Source: Cyprinodon diabolis | Taxonomy: Eukaryota > Chordata > Actinopteri > Cyprinodontiformes > Cyprinodontidae | DNA: 64,000 nt | Direction: 5' to 3' | NCBI GenBank assembly: GCA_030533445.1 | Contig: CM060070.1 | Location: forward strand, 36,262,501-36,326,500 | Part shown: piece by piece, positions 39,962 through 63,050 of the stretch | How the letters are laid out: each line of letters opens with the position of its first letter | How positions within the stretch are numbered: the first letter of the stretch is position 1 | Made by a program: the position numbers and the translations under genes | Notes under the pieces: model-generated | The model's input: the letters and a program-made list of their open reading frames with translations, nothing else | Database searches by the model: none | What the model was told of the DNA's origin: nothing

Positions 39962-42104
39962 AATCATACACCATCACAAAAGAAAAGGATGTATGACATT
40001 CAAGCTTCTCTAATTGATAGTTTGATCCAAATAATTCCTGTTTGTTTTCAGCTGCATGTTTAGAGTCAAGAGAAAAGTTAAACTCTGTCCCAGTTATGTC
40101 CTGAAGAAAAGCATTCCCACAGCATGATGCTGCCACCATCATGCTTCACCTAAATAGGGTCTATTTGGGCAATATGCACATTAATTATCGCTGCCCTTAA
40201 GGTTTTATTGACTCAAAATGTTTCATGATGGTCTATTAACTACAAAATTACTTTCTTCCTGCCATATTTCCAAATAGGCTATGGTTGTTCTATTTATTTA
40301 TCACTATGATAGTAAAACATTTGTAGGTCAGCATTATATTTTTAAAAGAAACATATTAACATTATGAAGTTTGTCTTCCTTTTCTCCGTTATTGTCATGA
40401 TCGGTTCTGAATTAAACCCACATGCAGAACACTACAAAGGAGACTGATGAAAAGTTTAACTGAGTTTATTTGAGGTTGGTACAAAAACTAGATAACATTC
40501 AGGAAACAGGTCCGGGCTGGATACTCAGGTGTCTGCAGAGATGACAGTTTGGTTAACCAGGTGGATTTGAGAAGTTGTTTGAGATTTCAGATTTTCTCAG
40601 AAAATACCTTGGTTTGGTTCTGGCTTTCTTCTCTGAGGGAGGGAACCAGTTGGGTCAAGAGACTGTTGGTTTAGCAGAGTGCTCAGCAGCTGCAGCGTCT
40701 AACTTCTGACTGTTTGTCTGACCTTGGCTTGAGTGATTAGCTCTCATCCAGAGAGCAGCAGGTGGATGCCAAAGTGAGATCTTCAGGTTTGGCTCTCTAG
40801 GGCAGGCAGGGTGGTTCAGGTTAAGCTCTCCCAGAGCTTCACACGAGAGACAGGTTTTCCTAGGAGCGAGAAGACAAGGCTGGTTAGAGTTCGGTTTAAC
40901 TCGGAGACAAAGTTTCAAGATTTTAGAGGCTCAGGTTCGCTAACCAAACTTAGCTAACACTGCGGCGTCGAAGGAAGGTCTGGCAGCTGCTTAAGTAGTG
41001 GAGGTCCTCTAATGGGCTGACGAGCTCCAGGTGTGCTGGAGGGCTCCAGCCCAGAGGACCCACGGCGCACTCTGCTGGAGAAAGGTGGAACTTCTCCAGA
41101 TCCCAACAGTTATGTGATAGCCTATGTTGGTCTGTTACATCAAATCCTTAAAACATTTTCAAAAAGCGTTTTCAATGCACTTTTTTCTGACGGCTCAAAT
41201 GAAGGAGCCATGCATGGGGCGCCAAAAGTAAAGATTTTACAAAATATTTCACTGTAAATTTTCAGTTTTTAGCACAATGTACTCACCCTGCTTTTTTTAT
41301 AGCATTTAGAGTAAAACGTTTCATTTAATGTATTCTATATTTTTTAATGCAATCTATATCTTTTATATTTAAATACATATCTTTTATCTAAATCTTGAAT
41401 CTAAATTAAATGTAAGATTTATATCTTAGTTTAGACAGAGATGTATAATACACATATAAATAGAAAATTTAGATCTAAATATGGGATGTTAAAAAGATAT
41501 TTACATTTCTATTTAGCATTTGCCACTAAAGTAAAAAAGAACAGTAAATGACAAAAATGTGTGAGTAAAATATCTCTACTACATTTTTGAATTTGGCATC
41601 CCATAGCCATGATTACCACTAATTTTTAAACAATTTATTATGACTGTCAGTCTAAAGGTCTTGTGCATTTAAATGGAGCTTACCACTTCCCTGACTGACC
41701 AATTTTCTCTTTAATCTCTGTGTCCAATCCTTGGGAAACCAAATAAACCACTGAAAGGTCCAACTGTCAGAGCTGGAGCGCGCTCATGCACAGCACCTCC
41801 TGGAGGTGACAGCCCATCATCACAGGGAGCTGAGTGCAGAGACGGAGCATCTGAGGGAGGGTCAGCTCCAGGTAGAGCTGGCCTTGGAGACCAGAGAGAT
41901 GGCACATCGCCAGAGGGTCAGATGCCTTGAGGAACAGGTATAACACCCATCGCTGTAAAAATCTTCATCTCCGGTTAATCCATAGATTATTTACATCATC
42001 CTGCTTCCTGTTCCTTGCAGGTACTGACTCTGAAAGAGCAGCTTGATCAAGAGACAAGACGGCGTCAGGAATATTTCATTCAGATGCTACAACCCGGTGT
42101 GTAG
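1..42104 (+). CDS. crocc2: crocc2, rootletin-family coiled-coil protein (5'-partial, 30 exons)
   Basis: The 30 exons listed below join in one consistent reading frame to give about 1,713 residues ending at a stop at 42102-42104. The product is almost wholly charged, heptad-rich coiled coil (E, K, Q, L and R dominate) with one acidic, glycine-containing break in exon 22. Family signatures are [14 protein letters not shown] at the left edge, [16 protein letters not shown] in exon 10, [14 protein letters not shown] across exons 22-23 and [11 protein letters not shown] near the C-terminus. Rootletins form the filaments of the ciliary rootlet under the basal body and also act in centrosome cohesion. 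The choice of crocc2 over crocc rests on sned1 lying directly downstream on the same strand, as in human 2q37. Rootletin is about 2,000 residues and human CROCC2 somewhat shorter, so some N-terminal exons probably lie upstream. No frame-breaking lesion is seen in the exons. In cichlids crocc2 has been linked to jaw shape (from memory). Confidence 0.9.
147..1170 (+). other. crocc2 introns 1-2
   Basis: Two introns of 429 and 488 bases on either side of exon 2 (576-682). AT-rich unique-looking sequence; I see no mobile element or conserved signal beyond the splice sites. Confidence 0.5.
576..682 (+). CDS. crocc2: crocc2 exon 2 (window numbering)
   Basis: Acceptor tgtttgcag and donor CAG|gtgagt. 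Phase 0 in, phase 2 out, 107 bp. Encodes [16 protein letters not shown], matching the rootletin region before its long central coiled coil. Confidence 0.88.
1171..1377 (+). CDS. crocc2: crocc2 exon 3
   Basis: Acceptor tttttctacag, donor TCAAG|gtggca. Phase 2 in and out, 207 bp. The first codon (AGA) spans the junction with exon 2. Begins [17 protein letters not shown]. It carries several cysteines, including an adjacent pair, which is unusual for this coiled-coil protein. Confidence 0.85.
2560..2800 (+). mobile_element. Tc1-like transposon relic
   Basis: The stretch around 2725-2790 (accagcccaacaataaagc, then tggtggtggcagtagcatgc) matches the part of fish Tc1 transposase genes that encodes the KHGGGSIM-type motif. 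The rest is too decayed to translate, and the ends are not identified. Confidence 0.5.
2829..2876 (+). repeat. Short tandem repeat, about 16-18 bp x 3
   Basis: The unit aacaataagaat followed by a short T-rich spacer occurs three times in a row (from about 2826, 2842 and 2859). Confidence 0.75.
3465..3561 (+). CDS. crocc2: crocc2 exon 4
   Basis: Acceptor tttgtaactag, donor GAGATG|gtaggg. Phase 2 in, phase 0 out, 97 bp. Encodes [14 protein letters not shown] and onward. The pyrimidine tract is a T run at about 3430-3437. Confidence 0.85.
3750..3839 (+). CDS. crocc2: crocc2 exon 5
   Basis: Acceptor cctgcttag, donor CATGAG|gttaac. Phase 0-0, 90 bp (30 codons). Encodes [19 protein letters not shown], a short helical segment. 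Confidence 0.83.
3916..4050 (+). CDS. crocc2: crocc2 exon 6
   Basis: Acceptor actttcag, donor TCACAG|gtattg. Phase 0-0, 135 bp. This segment is not a coiled coil: it is rich in S, T and P ([17 protein letters not shown]). The 45-codon exon would act as a hinge and could be skipped without a frameshift. Confidence 0.8.
4127..4326 (+). CDS. crocc2: crocc2 exon 7
   Basis: Acceptor aaaaaacag (poor pyrimidine tract), donor TCTAA|gtaaac. Phase 0 in, phase 2 out, 200 bp. Strong coiled coil ([17 protein letters not shown]). Intron retention would hit a TAA codon formed across the donor. Confidence 0.85.
4499..4681 (+). CDS. crocc2: crocc2 exon 8
   Basis: Acceptor tgtcccatag, donor CAGAGG|gtacat. 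Phase 2-2, 183 bp. Coiled coil with [19 protein letters not shown]. Confidence 0.85.
4985..5450 (+). pseudogene. Decayed non-LTR retrotransposon (LINE) reverse-transcriptase fragment
   Basis: A purine-rich tract with the codon pattern of LINE ORF2. Near 5325-5395 a frame reads CRGIKL then GYHGENK, and an adjacent frame gives KRVVEASL. This is like the RT motif YRGIKL...K..ERVVEARL of fish LINEs. Stops and frameshifts abound. Sense orientation relative to crocc2. Confidence 0.5.
6121..6391 (-). mobile_element. tRNA-derived SINE, reverse orientation
   Basis: Read on the - strand it starts GGGGAGTGGTGGCCTAGTGG (A-box-like), then a degenerate B-box (GGTTCTAAGTTTAAGCC), a conserved body (CCACTCTGGGTCCCTGAGCA), and ends in an (ATTCT)n-like tail at 6121-6155. 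A second copy lies at 9404-9624. It shares the A/B-box spacing of pol III SINEs but is not a functional tRNA gene. Confidence 0.75.
6710..6854 (+). CDS. crocc2: crocc2 exon 9
   Basis: Acceptor acattttag, donor GATAAG|gtaaaa. Phase 2 in, phase 0 out, 145 bp. Encodes [19 protein letters not shown] and ends [11 protein letters not shown]. Confidence 0.86.
6942..7088 (+). CDS. crocc2: crocc2 exon 10
   Basis: Acceptor aactccacag, donor CTTCAG|gtcaga. Phase 0-0, 147 bp. Encodes [19 protein letters not shown], one of the best family signatures (rootletins read close to EGLAQDK-LNRLVLQ here). Confidence 0.9.
7166..7396 (+). CDS. crocc2: crocc2 exon 11
   Basis: Acceptor tctctttcag, donor TCAGAG|gtcaga. 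Phase 0-0, 231 bp. Alanine- and arginine-rich coiled coil ([18 protein letters not shown]). It precedes the largest intron. Confidence 0.86.
8582..8773 (-). pseudogene. Antisense exon-like fragment resembling fish P2X7-C-terminus-like proteins
   Basis: On the - strand, an open stretch with an apparent acceptor (tttttatttag) and donor (GGGGAG|gtaaat) encodes 64 residues including [17 protein letters not shown]. The PYMFEP-type motif occurs in the acidic N-terminal part of many fish proteins annotated P2X purinoceptor 7-like, which are often repeat-borne. A short frame starting with ATG ([15 protein letters not shown]) lies just upstream at about 8790-8860 and ends in a stop. No cysteine-rich core is seen. 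Probably a fragment of a mobile or retrocopied gene; could be chance. Confidence 0.4.
9404..9624 (+). mobile_element. tRNA-derived SINE, second copy, forward
   Basis: Begins GGGGTGAGTGGCAGTCTAGT, B-box GAGTTCGAGCCCC, then the same body as the 6121-6391 copy (CCACTCTGGGTCTCTGAACA) and a tail with TCAATAAAG. About 220 bp, somewhat shorter than the first copy. Confidence 0.75.
10778..11055. repeat. Dispersed repeat (ggggtgatagaatgattctata family)
   Basis: This segment (gggtgatagaatgattctat, then gggtgtgtaacattggttgg and cctagaataaaacgacaggt) resembles a high-copy fish repeat I recognise in outline but cannot name. No terminal repeats or duplication found. Confidence 0.4.
11063..11340. repeat. 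Dispersed repeat (tagggtgaccagatgtcctc family)
   Basis: Begins tagggtgaccagatgtcctc, typical of a common fish repeat, followed by a GC-rich patch. No clear boundaries at the right. Confidence 0.4.
11457..12151. mobile_element. hAT-type MITE, 695 bp, with 8-bp duplication ATTATGTG
   Basis: Termini CAGTGATGGG and CCCAACACTG form an imperfect inverted repeat. Sub-terminal regions are packed with GTTACT/AGTAAC motifs in opposite orientation. The direct repeat ATTATGTG flanks it exactly at 11449-11456 and 12152-12159. CAGTG-type ends and an 8-bp duplication indicate hAT. No transposase frame, so non-autonomous. Confidence 0.88.
14856..15331. mobile_element. hAT-type MITE, 476 bp, with 8-bp duplication CACTAGAA
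   Basis: Starts CAGGGGTCTTCAAC and ends GTTGAAGACCTCTG, an inverted repeat with few mismatches. Flanked by perfect CACTAGAA direct repeats at 14848-14855 and 15332-15339. No coding capacity. Confidence 0.88.
15741..15934 (+). CDS. crocc2: crocc2 exon 12
   Basis: Acceptor tccgtcttcag, donor ACTGAG|gtctgt. Phase 0 in, phase 2 out, 194 bp. Encodes [19 protein letters not shown]. It lies 8.3 kb beyond exon 11, but frame and coiled-coil content continue. Confidence 0.85.
16369..16496 (+). CDS. crocc2: crocc2 exon 13
   Basis: Acceptor gctttgttccag, donor GACGC|gtgagt. Phase 2 in, phase 1 out, 128 bp. Encodes [18 protein letters not shown]. Confidence 0.86.
16848..17017 (+). CDS. crocc2: crocc2 exon 14
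   Basis: Acceptor tttttctgtgcag, donor CGTATG|gtaaat. Phase 1 in, phase 0 out, 170 bp. Encodes [19 protein letters not shown]. Confidence 0.86.
17323..17502 (+). CDS. crocc2: crocc2 exon 15
   Basis: Acceptor ctgtctaacag, donor CAACAG|gttcct. Phase 0-0, 180 bp. Very glutamine-rich helix ([18 protein letters not shown]). Confidence 0.85.
17633..18846 (+). mobile_element. Tc1-like transposon relic split by an LTR
   Basis: Left end CAGGCATCAAACATAAAG pairs with right end CTTTATGTTTGAAGCCTG (18829-18846). Internal tgggacac motifs pair as well. Transposase remnants at about 17930-18145 (actgtcaaacatggtagtgg, then tctggaagaaaaccagttgg) continue after the insertion at 18615 (gttggagtctg). No open frame remains. 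Without the 467-bp LTR and its 5-bp duplication the element is about 742 bp, so it is also internally deleted. Confidence 0.78.
18148..18614 (-). mobile_element. Solo LTR-like element nested in the Tc1 relic, 5-bp duplication GTTGG
   Basis: Bounded by TGTCAC on the left and AACA on the right (TG...CA), flanked by perfect GTTGG at 18143-18147 and 18615-18619. On the - strand it has a TATA-like CTTAAATACTCC, then AATTAAA, then CTGCATCTGGGTCCT near its 3' end, the same layout as the 21415, 40393 and 47560 units. No internal retroelement region is next to it, so it is a solo LTR. A 5-bp duplication suits Ty3/gypsy-like or related elements; the superfamily is inferred. Confidence 0.7.
19105..19315 (+). 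mobile_element. Truncated SINE-like repeat
   Basis: Shares gggttctctctgggtactcc, gtccaaaaacatgacagtta and a degraded grouping near gctggagatcagcagcagca with the repeat at 31461-31777 and with a widespread fish repeat. The tRNA-like head is missing. Confidence 0.6.
19768..19887 (+). CDS. crocc2: crocc2 exon 16
   Basis: Acceptor ttttgtgctcag, donor GACAAG|gtaaag. Phase 0-0, 120 bp. Encodes [19 protein letters not shown]. Confidence 0.85.
19959..20099 (+). CDS. crocc2: crocc2 exon 17
   Basis: Acceptor cttatattacag, donor CAAGAG|gtagga. Phase 0-0, 141 bp. Encodes [19 protein letters not shown]. Confidence 0.85.
21415..21815 (-). mobile_element. Solo LTR-like element, 401 bp, 5-bp duplication CCAAA
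   Basis: TGTCATGA at the left and TGACA at the right, flanked by perfect CCAAA (21410-21414 and 21816-21820). On the - strand it has CCTTTAAAAGCC (TATA-like), AATAAA in CTTAAATAAACCC (about 21481-21493) and CTGCATTTGGGTCCTCC near the 3' end. These are promoter and poly(A) marks of an LTR. No internal region adjoins. Confidence 0.75.
23600..24480 (+). mobile_element. Tc1-like transposon relic
   Basis: Recognisable transposase remnants: tgtggactgatgagccaaag (about 23860, the WTDE-like motif), ggcctagtcaaagtctgggc (about 24147, before the DLNP motif) and a terminal tgatctgaaacattaaagtg at about 24413. Heavily diverged with internal loss. Ends not precisely set. Confidence 0.65.
24647..24885 (+). 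CDS. crocc2: crocc2 exon 18
   Basis: Donor AACAG|gtgcga is clear. The acceptor is less certain: gcaatgaag| at 24646 gives phase 0, matching exon 17, but lacks a good adjacent pyrimidine tract (the T-rich stretch is 10-25 bases upstream). 239 bp, phase 2 out. Encodes [18 protein letters not shown]. Confidence 0.8.
24970..25129 (+). CDS. crocc2: crocc2 exon 19
   Basis: Acceptor atatcgaccag, donor AGGCAG|gtaaag. Phase 2 in, phase 0 out, 160 bp. The intron before it is only 84 bp. Encodes [17 protein letters not shown]. Confidence 0.86.
25219..25386 (+). CDS. crocc2: crocc2 exon 20
   Basis: Acceptor ttttacataatcag, donor AGTGAG|gtaaag. Phase 0-0, 168 bp. Encodes [20 protein letters not shown] 4.1-kb intron follows. 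Confidence 0.86.
25965..25999. repeat. Perfect hairpin, 14-bp stem, 7-base loop
   Basis: ATCCACACTGTATC at 25965-25978 is the exact reverse complement of GATACAGTGTGGAT at 25986-25999, with loop catacta between. Confidence 0.9.
28268..28410. mobile_element. Tc1-type terminal fragment
   Basis: The order of motifs ctttgtagctataacagctt, actctccaagcaatgcagtc and catttgtgagatcatagact matches a common fish Tc1-like segment (tagctataacagcttcaact ... gcatttgtgaggtcaggcac). Decayed, no ends seen. Confidence 0.5.
29445..29805 (+). CDS. crocc2: crocc2 exon 21
   Basis: Acceptor acatttttcacag, donor GAAAG|gtaaag. Phase 0 in, phase 1 out, 361 bp. The coiled coil ends near [18 protein letters not shown] basic serine-containing tail ([13 protein letters not shown]) then starts a non-helical linker continued in exon 22. 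Confidence 0.88.
29889..30019 (+). CDS. crocc2: crocc2 exon 22 (acidic linker)
   Basis: Acceptor ctcttgtcag, donor GAGAGG|gtatga. Phase 1 in, phase 0 out, 131 bp. Opens with a glycine- and aspartate-rich, non-coiled stretch ([16 protein letters not shown]). The helix then resumes at [14 protein letters not shown], which matches rootletin's restart after its linker. Confidence 0.87.
30100..30220 (+). CDS. crocc2: crocc2 exon 23
   Basis: Acceptor ttctgtttag, donor GAGGAGG|gtaaga. Phase 0 in, phase 1 out, 121 bp. Encodes [18 protein letters not shown]. Confidence 0.86.
30316..30479 (+). CDS. crocc2: crocc2 exon 24
   Basis: Acceptor ccggttttag, donor CTGCAG|gtatgt. Phase 1 in, phase 0 out, 164 bp. 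Encodes [17 protein letters not shown]. Confidence 0.86.
30480..30876 (+). other. crocc2 intron 24
   Basis: 397 bases of AT-rich sequence with nothing recognised. Confidence 0.5.
30877..31317 (+). CDS. crocc2: crocc2 exon 25 (largest exon)
   Basis: Acceptor ttcttctgtag, donor CTGCAG|gtaatc. Phase 0-0, 441 bp encoding 147 residues of unbroken coiled coil, for example [19 protein letters not shown]. Largest coding exon seen here. Confidence 0.9.
31461..31777 (+). mobile_element. SINE-like repeat with (GATG)n tail
   Basis: Begins ggctgcgcagtggggcagtg with an A-box-like gtgggtagcactgctgcctt and a B-box-like ggttctggtttcgatgcat. It continues through cctgtccagggtgtaccccg and ends in (GATG)n at 31751-31771. 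Matches a fish repeat with the same order of blocks; the copy at 19105 is a truncated relative. Confidence 0.7.
32218..33446 (+). mobile_element. PIF/Harbinger-like non-autonomous element with a Myb-like fragment
   Basis: Ends are near-complementary: AGGAGTCTCATTTATAAAG at the left, CTTTATAAATGAGATCC at the right. Inside, a frame near 32470-32570 encodes [20 protein letters not shown], followed by a lysine-rich run. This resembles the Myb/SANT-like second protein of Harbinger elements. No DDE transposase seen and no clear 3-bp duplication. About 1.2 kb. Confidence 0.55.
34090..34330 (-). pseudogene. LINE reverse-transcriptase C-terminal fragment, antisense
   Basis: On the - strand a frame reads [20 protein letters not shown], close to the [23 protein letters not shown] segment common in fish LINE polymerases, with frame damage in between. 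A region about 240 bp long is recognisable. Confidence 0.6.
35533..35569 (+). repeat. (TG)n tract abutting the exon 26 acceptor
   Basis: Twelve TG repeats, a single C interruption at 35558, then five more, ending 8 bases before the AG at 35576-35577. Confidence 0.95.
35578..35727 (+). CDS. crocc2: crocc2 exon 26
   Basis: Acceptor gtatcctcag lies directly after a (TG)n tract at 35533-35569. Donor CAGGAG|gtgagt. Phase 0-0, 150 bp. Encodes [18 protein letters not shown]. Skipping would delete 50 residues in frame. Confidence 0.87.
35811..36002 (+). CDS. crocc2: crocc2 exon 27
   Basis: Acceptor ataaaaccacag, donor GAGAAG|gtgagt. Phase 0-0, 192 bp. Encodes [19 protein letters not shown]. The intron before it is 83 bp. 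Confidence 0.87.
36430..37235. repeat. Two direct copies of a GC-rich repeat about 200-250 bp long
   Basis: Block 36440-36650 and block 36995-37235 share motifs in the same order: taccaaggaccartcraygc, gctgctttttgtct, cgcttgaggtct, gtgcgacga, cagagacagatttga and ggttgcagaggytatgc. Between them are GC-rich sequence and a short AT-rich stretch. Family not named. Confidence 0.7.
37220..37345 (+). mobile_element. tRNA-like SINE fragment
   Basis: Carries a B-box (gtgggttcgaatctgacc) followed by cctttcctgcatgtctctcc, a block order common in fish repeats of tRNA origin. Only about 120 bp, no A-box, no tail. Confidence 0.5.
38093..38224 (+). CDS. crocc2: crocc2 exon 28
   Basis: Acceptor ttctgctttcag, donor CTCCAG|gtgaaa. 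Phase 0-0, 132 bp. Encodes [20 protein letters not shown] full Tc1 element begins 100 bp downstream. Confidence 0.87.
38294..38324. repeat. (AT)n microsatellite
   Basis: About 15 AT units, ending exactly at the TA that flanks the Tc1 element. Confidence 0.95.
38325..39928 (+). mobile_element. Full-length Tc1/mariner element, 1604 bp
   Basis: Left CAGTGGGGCAAAAAAGTATT and right AATACTTTTTTGCCCCACTG (39909-39928) are perfect inverted repeats of at least 20 bases; homology extends well inside (gcaagttctcccact). Both ends are flanked by TA (38323-38324 and 39929-39930), the expected Tc1 duplication. One transposase gene, broken, lies within. Confidence 0.95.
38693..39713 (+). pseudogene. Tc1 transposase, one nonsense codon and one frameshift
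   Basis: DD34E transposase. The N-terminal helix-turn-helix region runs [19 protein letters not shown]. Catalytic motifs visible: [13 protein letters not shown] (first D), [11 protein letters not shown] (second D) and [11 protein letters not shown] (E). The spacing between second D and E is 34. Breaks: a TGA at 38726 where an arginine codon is expected (AGA to TGA), and a frameshift near 39213-39225, after which the frame beginning 39171 carries the C-terminal half to the stop at 39713. The rest of the protein is clean, so it is relatively young. Confidence 0.9.
39929..39961. repeat. (TA)n then poly(T)
   Basis: Eight TA units after the Tc1 end, followed by 16 or so T. Confidence 0.9.
40060..40155 (-). 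mobile_element. Tc1 fragment, antisense
   Basis: Reads tcctgaagaaaagcattccc then cagcatgatgctgccaccat; reversed, this is the aagcatgatggtggcagcat segment of fish Tc1 transposase genes. Confidence 0.6.
40393..41108 (-). mobile_element. Solo LTR-like element, 716 bp, 5-bp duplication GTTAT
   Basis: TGTCATGATC at the left, CCCAACA at the right; flanks GTTAT at 40388-40392 and 41109-41113 are identical. On the - strand it has CCACTACTTAAGCAG (TATA-like), AATAAA in CTCAAATAAACTC (about 40463-40475) and CTGCATGTGGGTTTAATTC near its end. Larger than its relatives. Confidence 0.75.
41758..41937 (+). CDS. crocc2: crocc2 exon 29
   Basis: Acceptor aaaccactgaaag is weak; donor GAACAG|gtataa. Phase 0-0, 180 bp. 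Encodes [16 protein letters not shown] and ends [14 protein letters not shown], strongly like the rootletin C-terminal segment, so the exon is real despite the poor acceptor. Confidence 0.86.
42021..42104 (+). CDS. crocc2: crocc2 terminal coding exon 30
   Basis: Acceptor ttccttgcag, phase 0, ends with the TAG at 42102. Encodes [18 protein letters not shown] and a short tail ending LQPGV. Rootletin has a similar LKGQLQQELRR run just before its stop, which supports this as the true C-terminus. Confidence 0.9.
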   Translation, partial: VLTLKEQLDQETRRRQEYFIQMLQPGV

Positions 42105-42665
42105 GCAGTGAAGTATGTGGCGCCTCTTCACTGCCCCCCCCTGGCAGCCCCCCAACAACTTCATGTGTCAAGCCGCAGCCGTATTTGGAAGAACACAAAC
42201 ACACTCCCCAAGGCGTCCGCAGCCACCCCTGCAGCACATGTGGTCTCAGGATTACAGTAATCTACCAGAAAGCTCAACAACAACAAACAATAAGCATGTT
42301 GTTTATAAATGAACTGGATGTGCCAAATTGTTGGTAGGATTAGATTTTTTTTTTCTGTAGCTTGGAGAACTTTATCTGTCTAATTATGCTATCATGATTG
42401 TGATGCAACCTTTTAGTATTTTATACACATTTTTTGTACCCGTTCCTTCACACATTTGATTAATTACCTCATGTTTAATATAAGAACTTTATTTGGTAAT
42501 GCTTCAGAAAAACCACAGGGAATTGTTTTGTTTTGCATGGTGATTTTATCAGGAAAATGATTGTATCATGCTGTAACTGCTTATTACTAAAATGTTAAAG
42601 ACTTCATCAGCCATATTTGTTTTTATGGTGTGTTTCAGCAAATAAAAGCCTCCATAAATGTCCTG
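42105..42665 (+). other. crocc2: crocc2 3' UTR with poly(A) signal
   Basis: Non-coding sequence after the stop, becoming AT-rich. A canonical AATAAA lies at 42641-42646, so the transcript probably ends near 42660-42670. The end is inferred, not seen. Confidence 0.6.
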
Positions 42666-43475
42666 CCTCTGGTGAAAAAGTGCTCAATAAGATTATAATT
42701 GAAGCTCAAAGATCCTCTGAGGTTTTATTTACATTATTAATCCACTTTAACATCCTCTTTATTTCCTTCCACTATGCTGTGCACCTTTATTTTCCTTCTC
42801 ACAGCACTACAACTTTTGGTAACGATACGTAGAAGGAGTTTAACTGAGAGGGGAAAATCTGTCAGTTTCCTTAAAGGAGTCCTTTGATTAACATACGTAG
42901 ATCCACCCAGTGGTTATCCAGTTACCAGCCTCTTTTTAACTATTGGCTGGAAGGAGCTAATTATGCAAGGTAGTGAATCCCTGTGGGGAAGGTGGGGCCA
43001 AAGCTGAAAGAACTCTTTTGGCAAGCAGAATAGAGCTTTTATTGAGGATATTTCTAAGCTGACCATCAGGGACCAAATCACTGGATTGTTTAGAAAAATA
43101 AATAAATAAAAAAAAAGGAAGGAAAAACATCTCAGCTGGATCACGCTGCTCCCCCCTCTCTTTCATTTCTTGCCTTGTTTTATTTCAGGGAGATGGACTG
43201 CAGCTCATGCGGTGGTCAGCAGCAAGCAGAATGCAAGGAATCTGCTGTATTCCCTCCGTCTCACACCAGAAGCCCACTGCACCGCTAGAGGACAAGTGAG
43301 GGGAGGCAGATCCAGGGGGAGCAGTCAGGGGAGGACTCCGGCTGCTGCTGCTGCTGAGAGGAGGAACCGTACGGTCTTGTCCTGTTCTGCTCTGCACTTG
43401 TTGCCTGAGGTGTGTGAGCTCCTCCCTCCCTTCCACGGTGCCTGCTGTCAGTTCCATCCCTGGGTGGCTGAGGCC
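42666..43475 (+). promoter_or_regulatory. crocc2-sned1 intergenic gap: presumed sned1 promoter and 5' UTR
   Basis: About 0.8 kb separates the crocc2 poly(A) signal from the sned1 ATG, so the sned1 core promoter and 5' UTR should lie here unless there is an upstream non-coding exon. The last 300 bases are richer in G+C. I see no convincing TATA box. An open frame runs from 43170 in phase with the sned1 ATG, but it has no signal-peptide character. Confidence 0.45.
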
Positions 43476-61452
<17,977 letters not shown>

Positions 61453-62973
61453 GTAGGAGAGAAAGCTTCTAAAACACGTCTTTGAAGTAAGACAAACCCC
61501 ACTGGAGACAGCGGGTATAGCATCCTGCTTTTTACAGTTTTAGCTTCTGAGGTTTTGTTATTTTCTGCAGCTGTAAACAATTTTATCAAACTAAAACACA
61601 GGTTTGATATAAATCATTAATGTGCCTTTACAATTAAAACCTTTGATAAGTGACGAAAAACATATTTTAATCTTGAATTCTGAGAGGATTATTTTGATAT
61701 TTAAAATATTTGTAACCTTTTTATCACATTTTTTTAGTCCATTTTAGTTTCATTTTAAAAATACTGAGACTTTTGAAAATGTATTCATATTTTAAAGCAG
61801 TGTAATCGAGGAGTGATCTCTAAACATTTGGCAAAGCTTTAAAGAAAGTAGGAAGATGACTTTTGGCCAAATCAGCTGCTTTGTTTTAAAGCTGGCGGAG
61901 AAATTATGCAAAAGACATGTTATTGATTCATACAGGTACAAAGCAGATAGTTTAGATTCTTATTTCTCAAAATTATTAAAAAAGCAGCTTAAGGTTCATG
62001 CATGAAGTGTGAAAAATAAAAAGAAGTTTGACACCAAGCAATAAATAGTTAATCCAGAATAGTCAGAATTTTTTTTTTTTTTTTTTTTGTTTTTTCCTTG
62101 TTATAATTAAAGAACTTTAAGAAATTGGGGATACAGCTTTTTAAAGCTTTTCAGATGCATTGAGAAAACATAAGAAAATGCATGAATAATGAAAGTAAAG
62201 AAGTTTCTGAAGACAACAGGTTGTCTTAAAAATGCAGGATCAGCTGTTTTTACAATCCAGAGTCCTTTTTTTAACCTTCACTGCCAAGAAATAAAGTTTA
62301 GAGCTGCAGAAACATCCCTGACTGAAGGTAAATTATCAAGTTTAGCTGTGAATTATAACATTTGGTTGTTATATACACCATAAAAGAACATTTTTAATAT
62401 AATCTGGTTAGAATTTAGAAAAGAGAAAAATAGAAACATTTTCCTCAATAAACAAAGCAAAAAATGATGAAAATGTGATTGAAAAACATAATTGTGTTTT
62501 TATAATGATTTTGTTACTATGTTTTCAATAGACTATAAAATTTTGCTTCCTTTAGCTTTTTGTTAGAAAGAAAGTCTTTTTATACCAGTTCTGGCAAAAG
62601 TTTTTTTTTTGCCTTAACGGCCACATGTATGGAATACAATTTTTATTTTATTTGTTGTCGCCAAAATAATAGTTTTAAAATGGAATTGTACAAAATAGAA
62701 ATCCTCAAATTGCACTTTAAAAAATGTGCTTAATCTCAAGCAAGCAATTTTCTGTTGCTATTTTCACATATTTTTTTTTATGCTTATTTTATTTTTTTCC
62801 CCCCCAAAAAAATCCATTACTTCTGTGGGCCAGCTTTCCTCTGTATCGAGAAGCAAAGATGCACTTTTATTGTTTTGCTGGACATTAGCAACATCTTGTG
62901 CATCTCGTGCGCATTTAGTGTTTGCCATCAGGTTGAACTGAAAAGAATTTGATCTTTAAAACAGTTTGAAAGT

Positions 62974-63050
<77 letters not shown>

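Larger units (their letters stand above)
38225..41757 (+). other. crocc2 intron 28
   Basis: 3.5 kb built mostly of mobile DNA: a (TA)n tract, a 1.6-kb Tc1 element, a Tc1 fragment at 40080-40150 and an LTR at 40393-41108. The last 640 bases are AT-rich with runs of near-identical tttatatc-type words but no element. Confidence 0.55.

Noticed and set aside
43170..43475. Upstream in-frame ATG at 43170 as the sned1 start
   Set aside because: It would add 102 residues of low-complexity, basic sequence before a clear signal peptide. A secreted protein should start at 43476.
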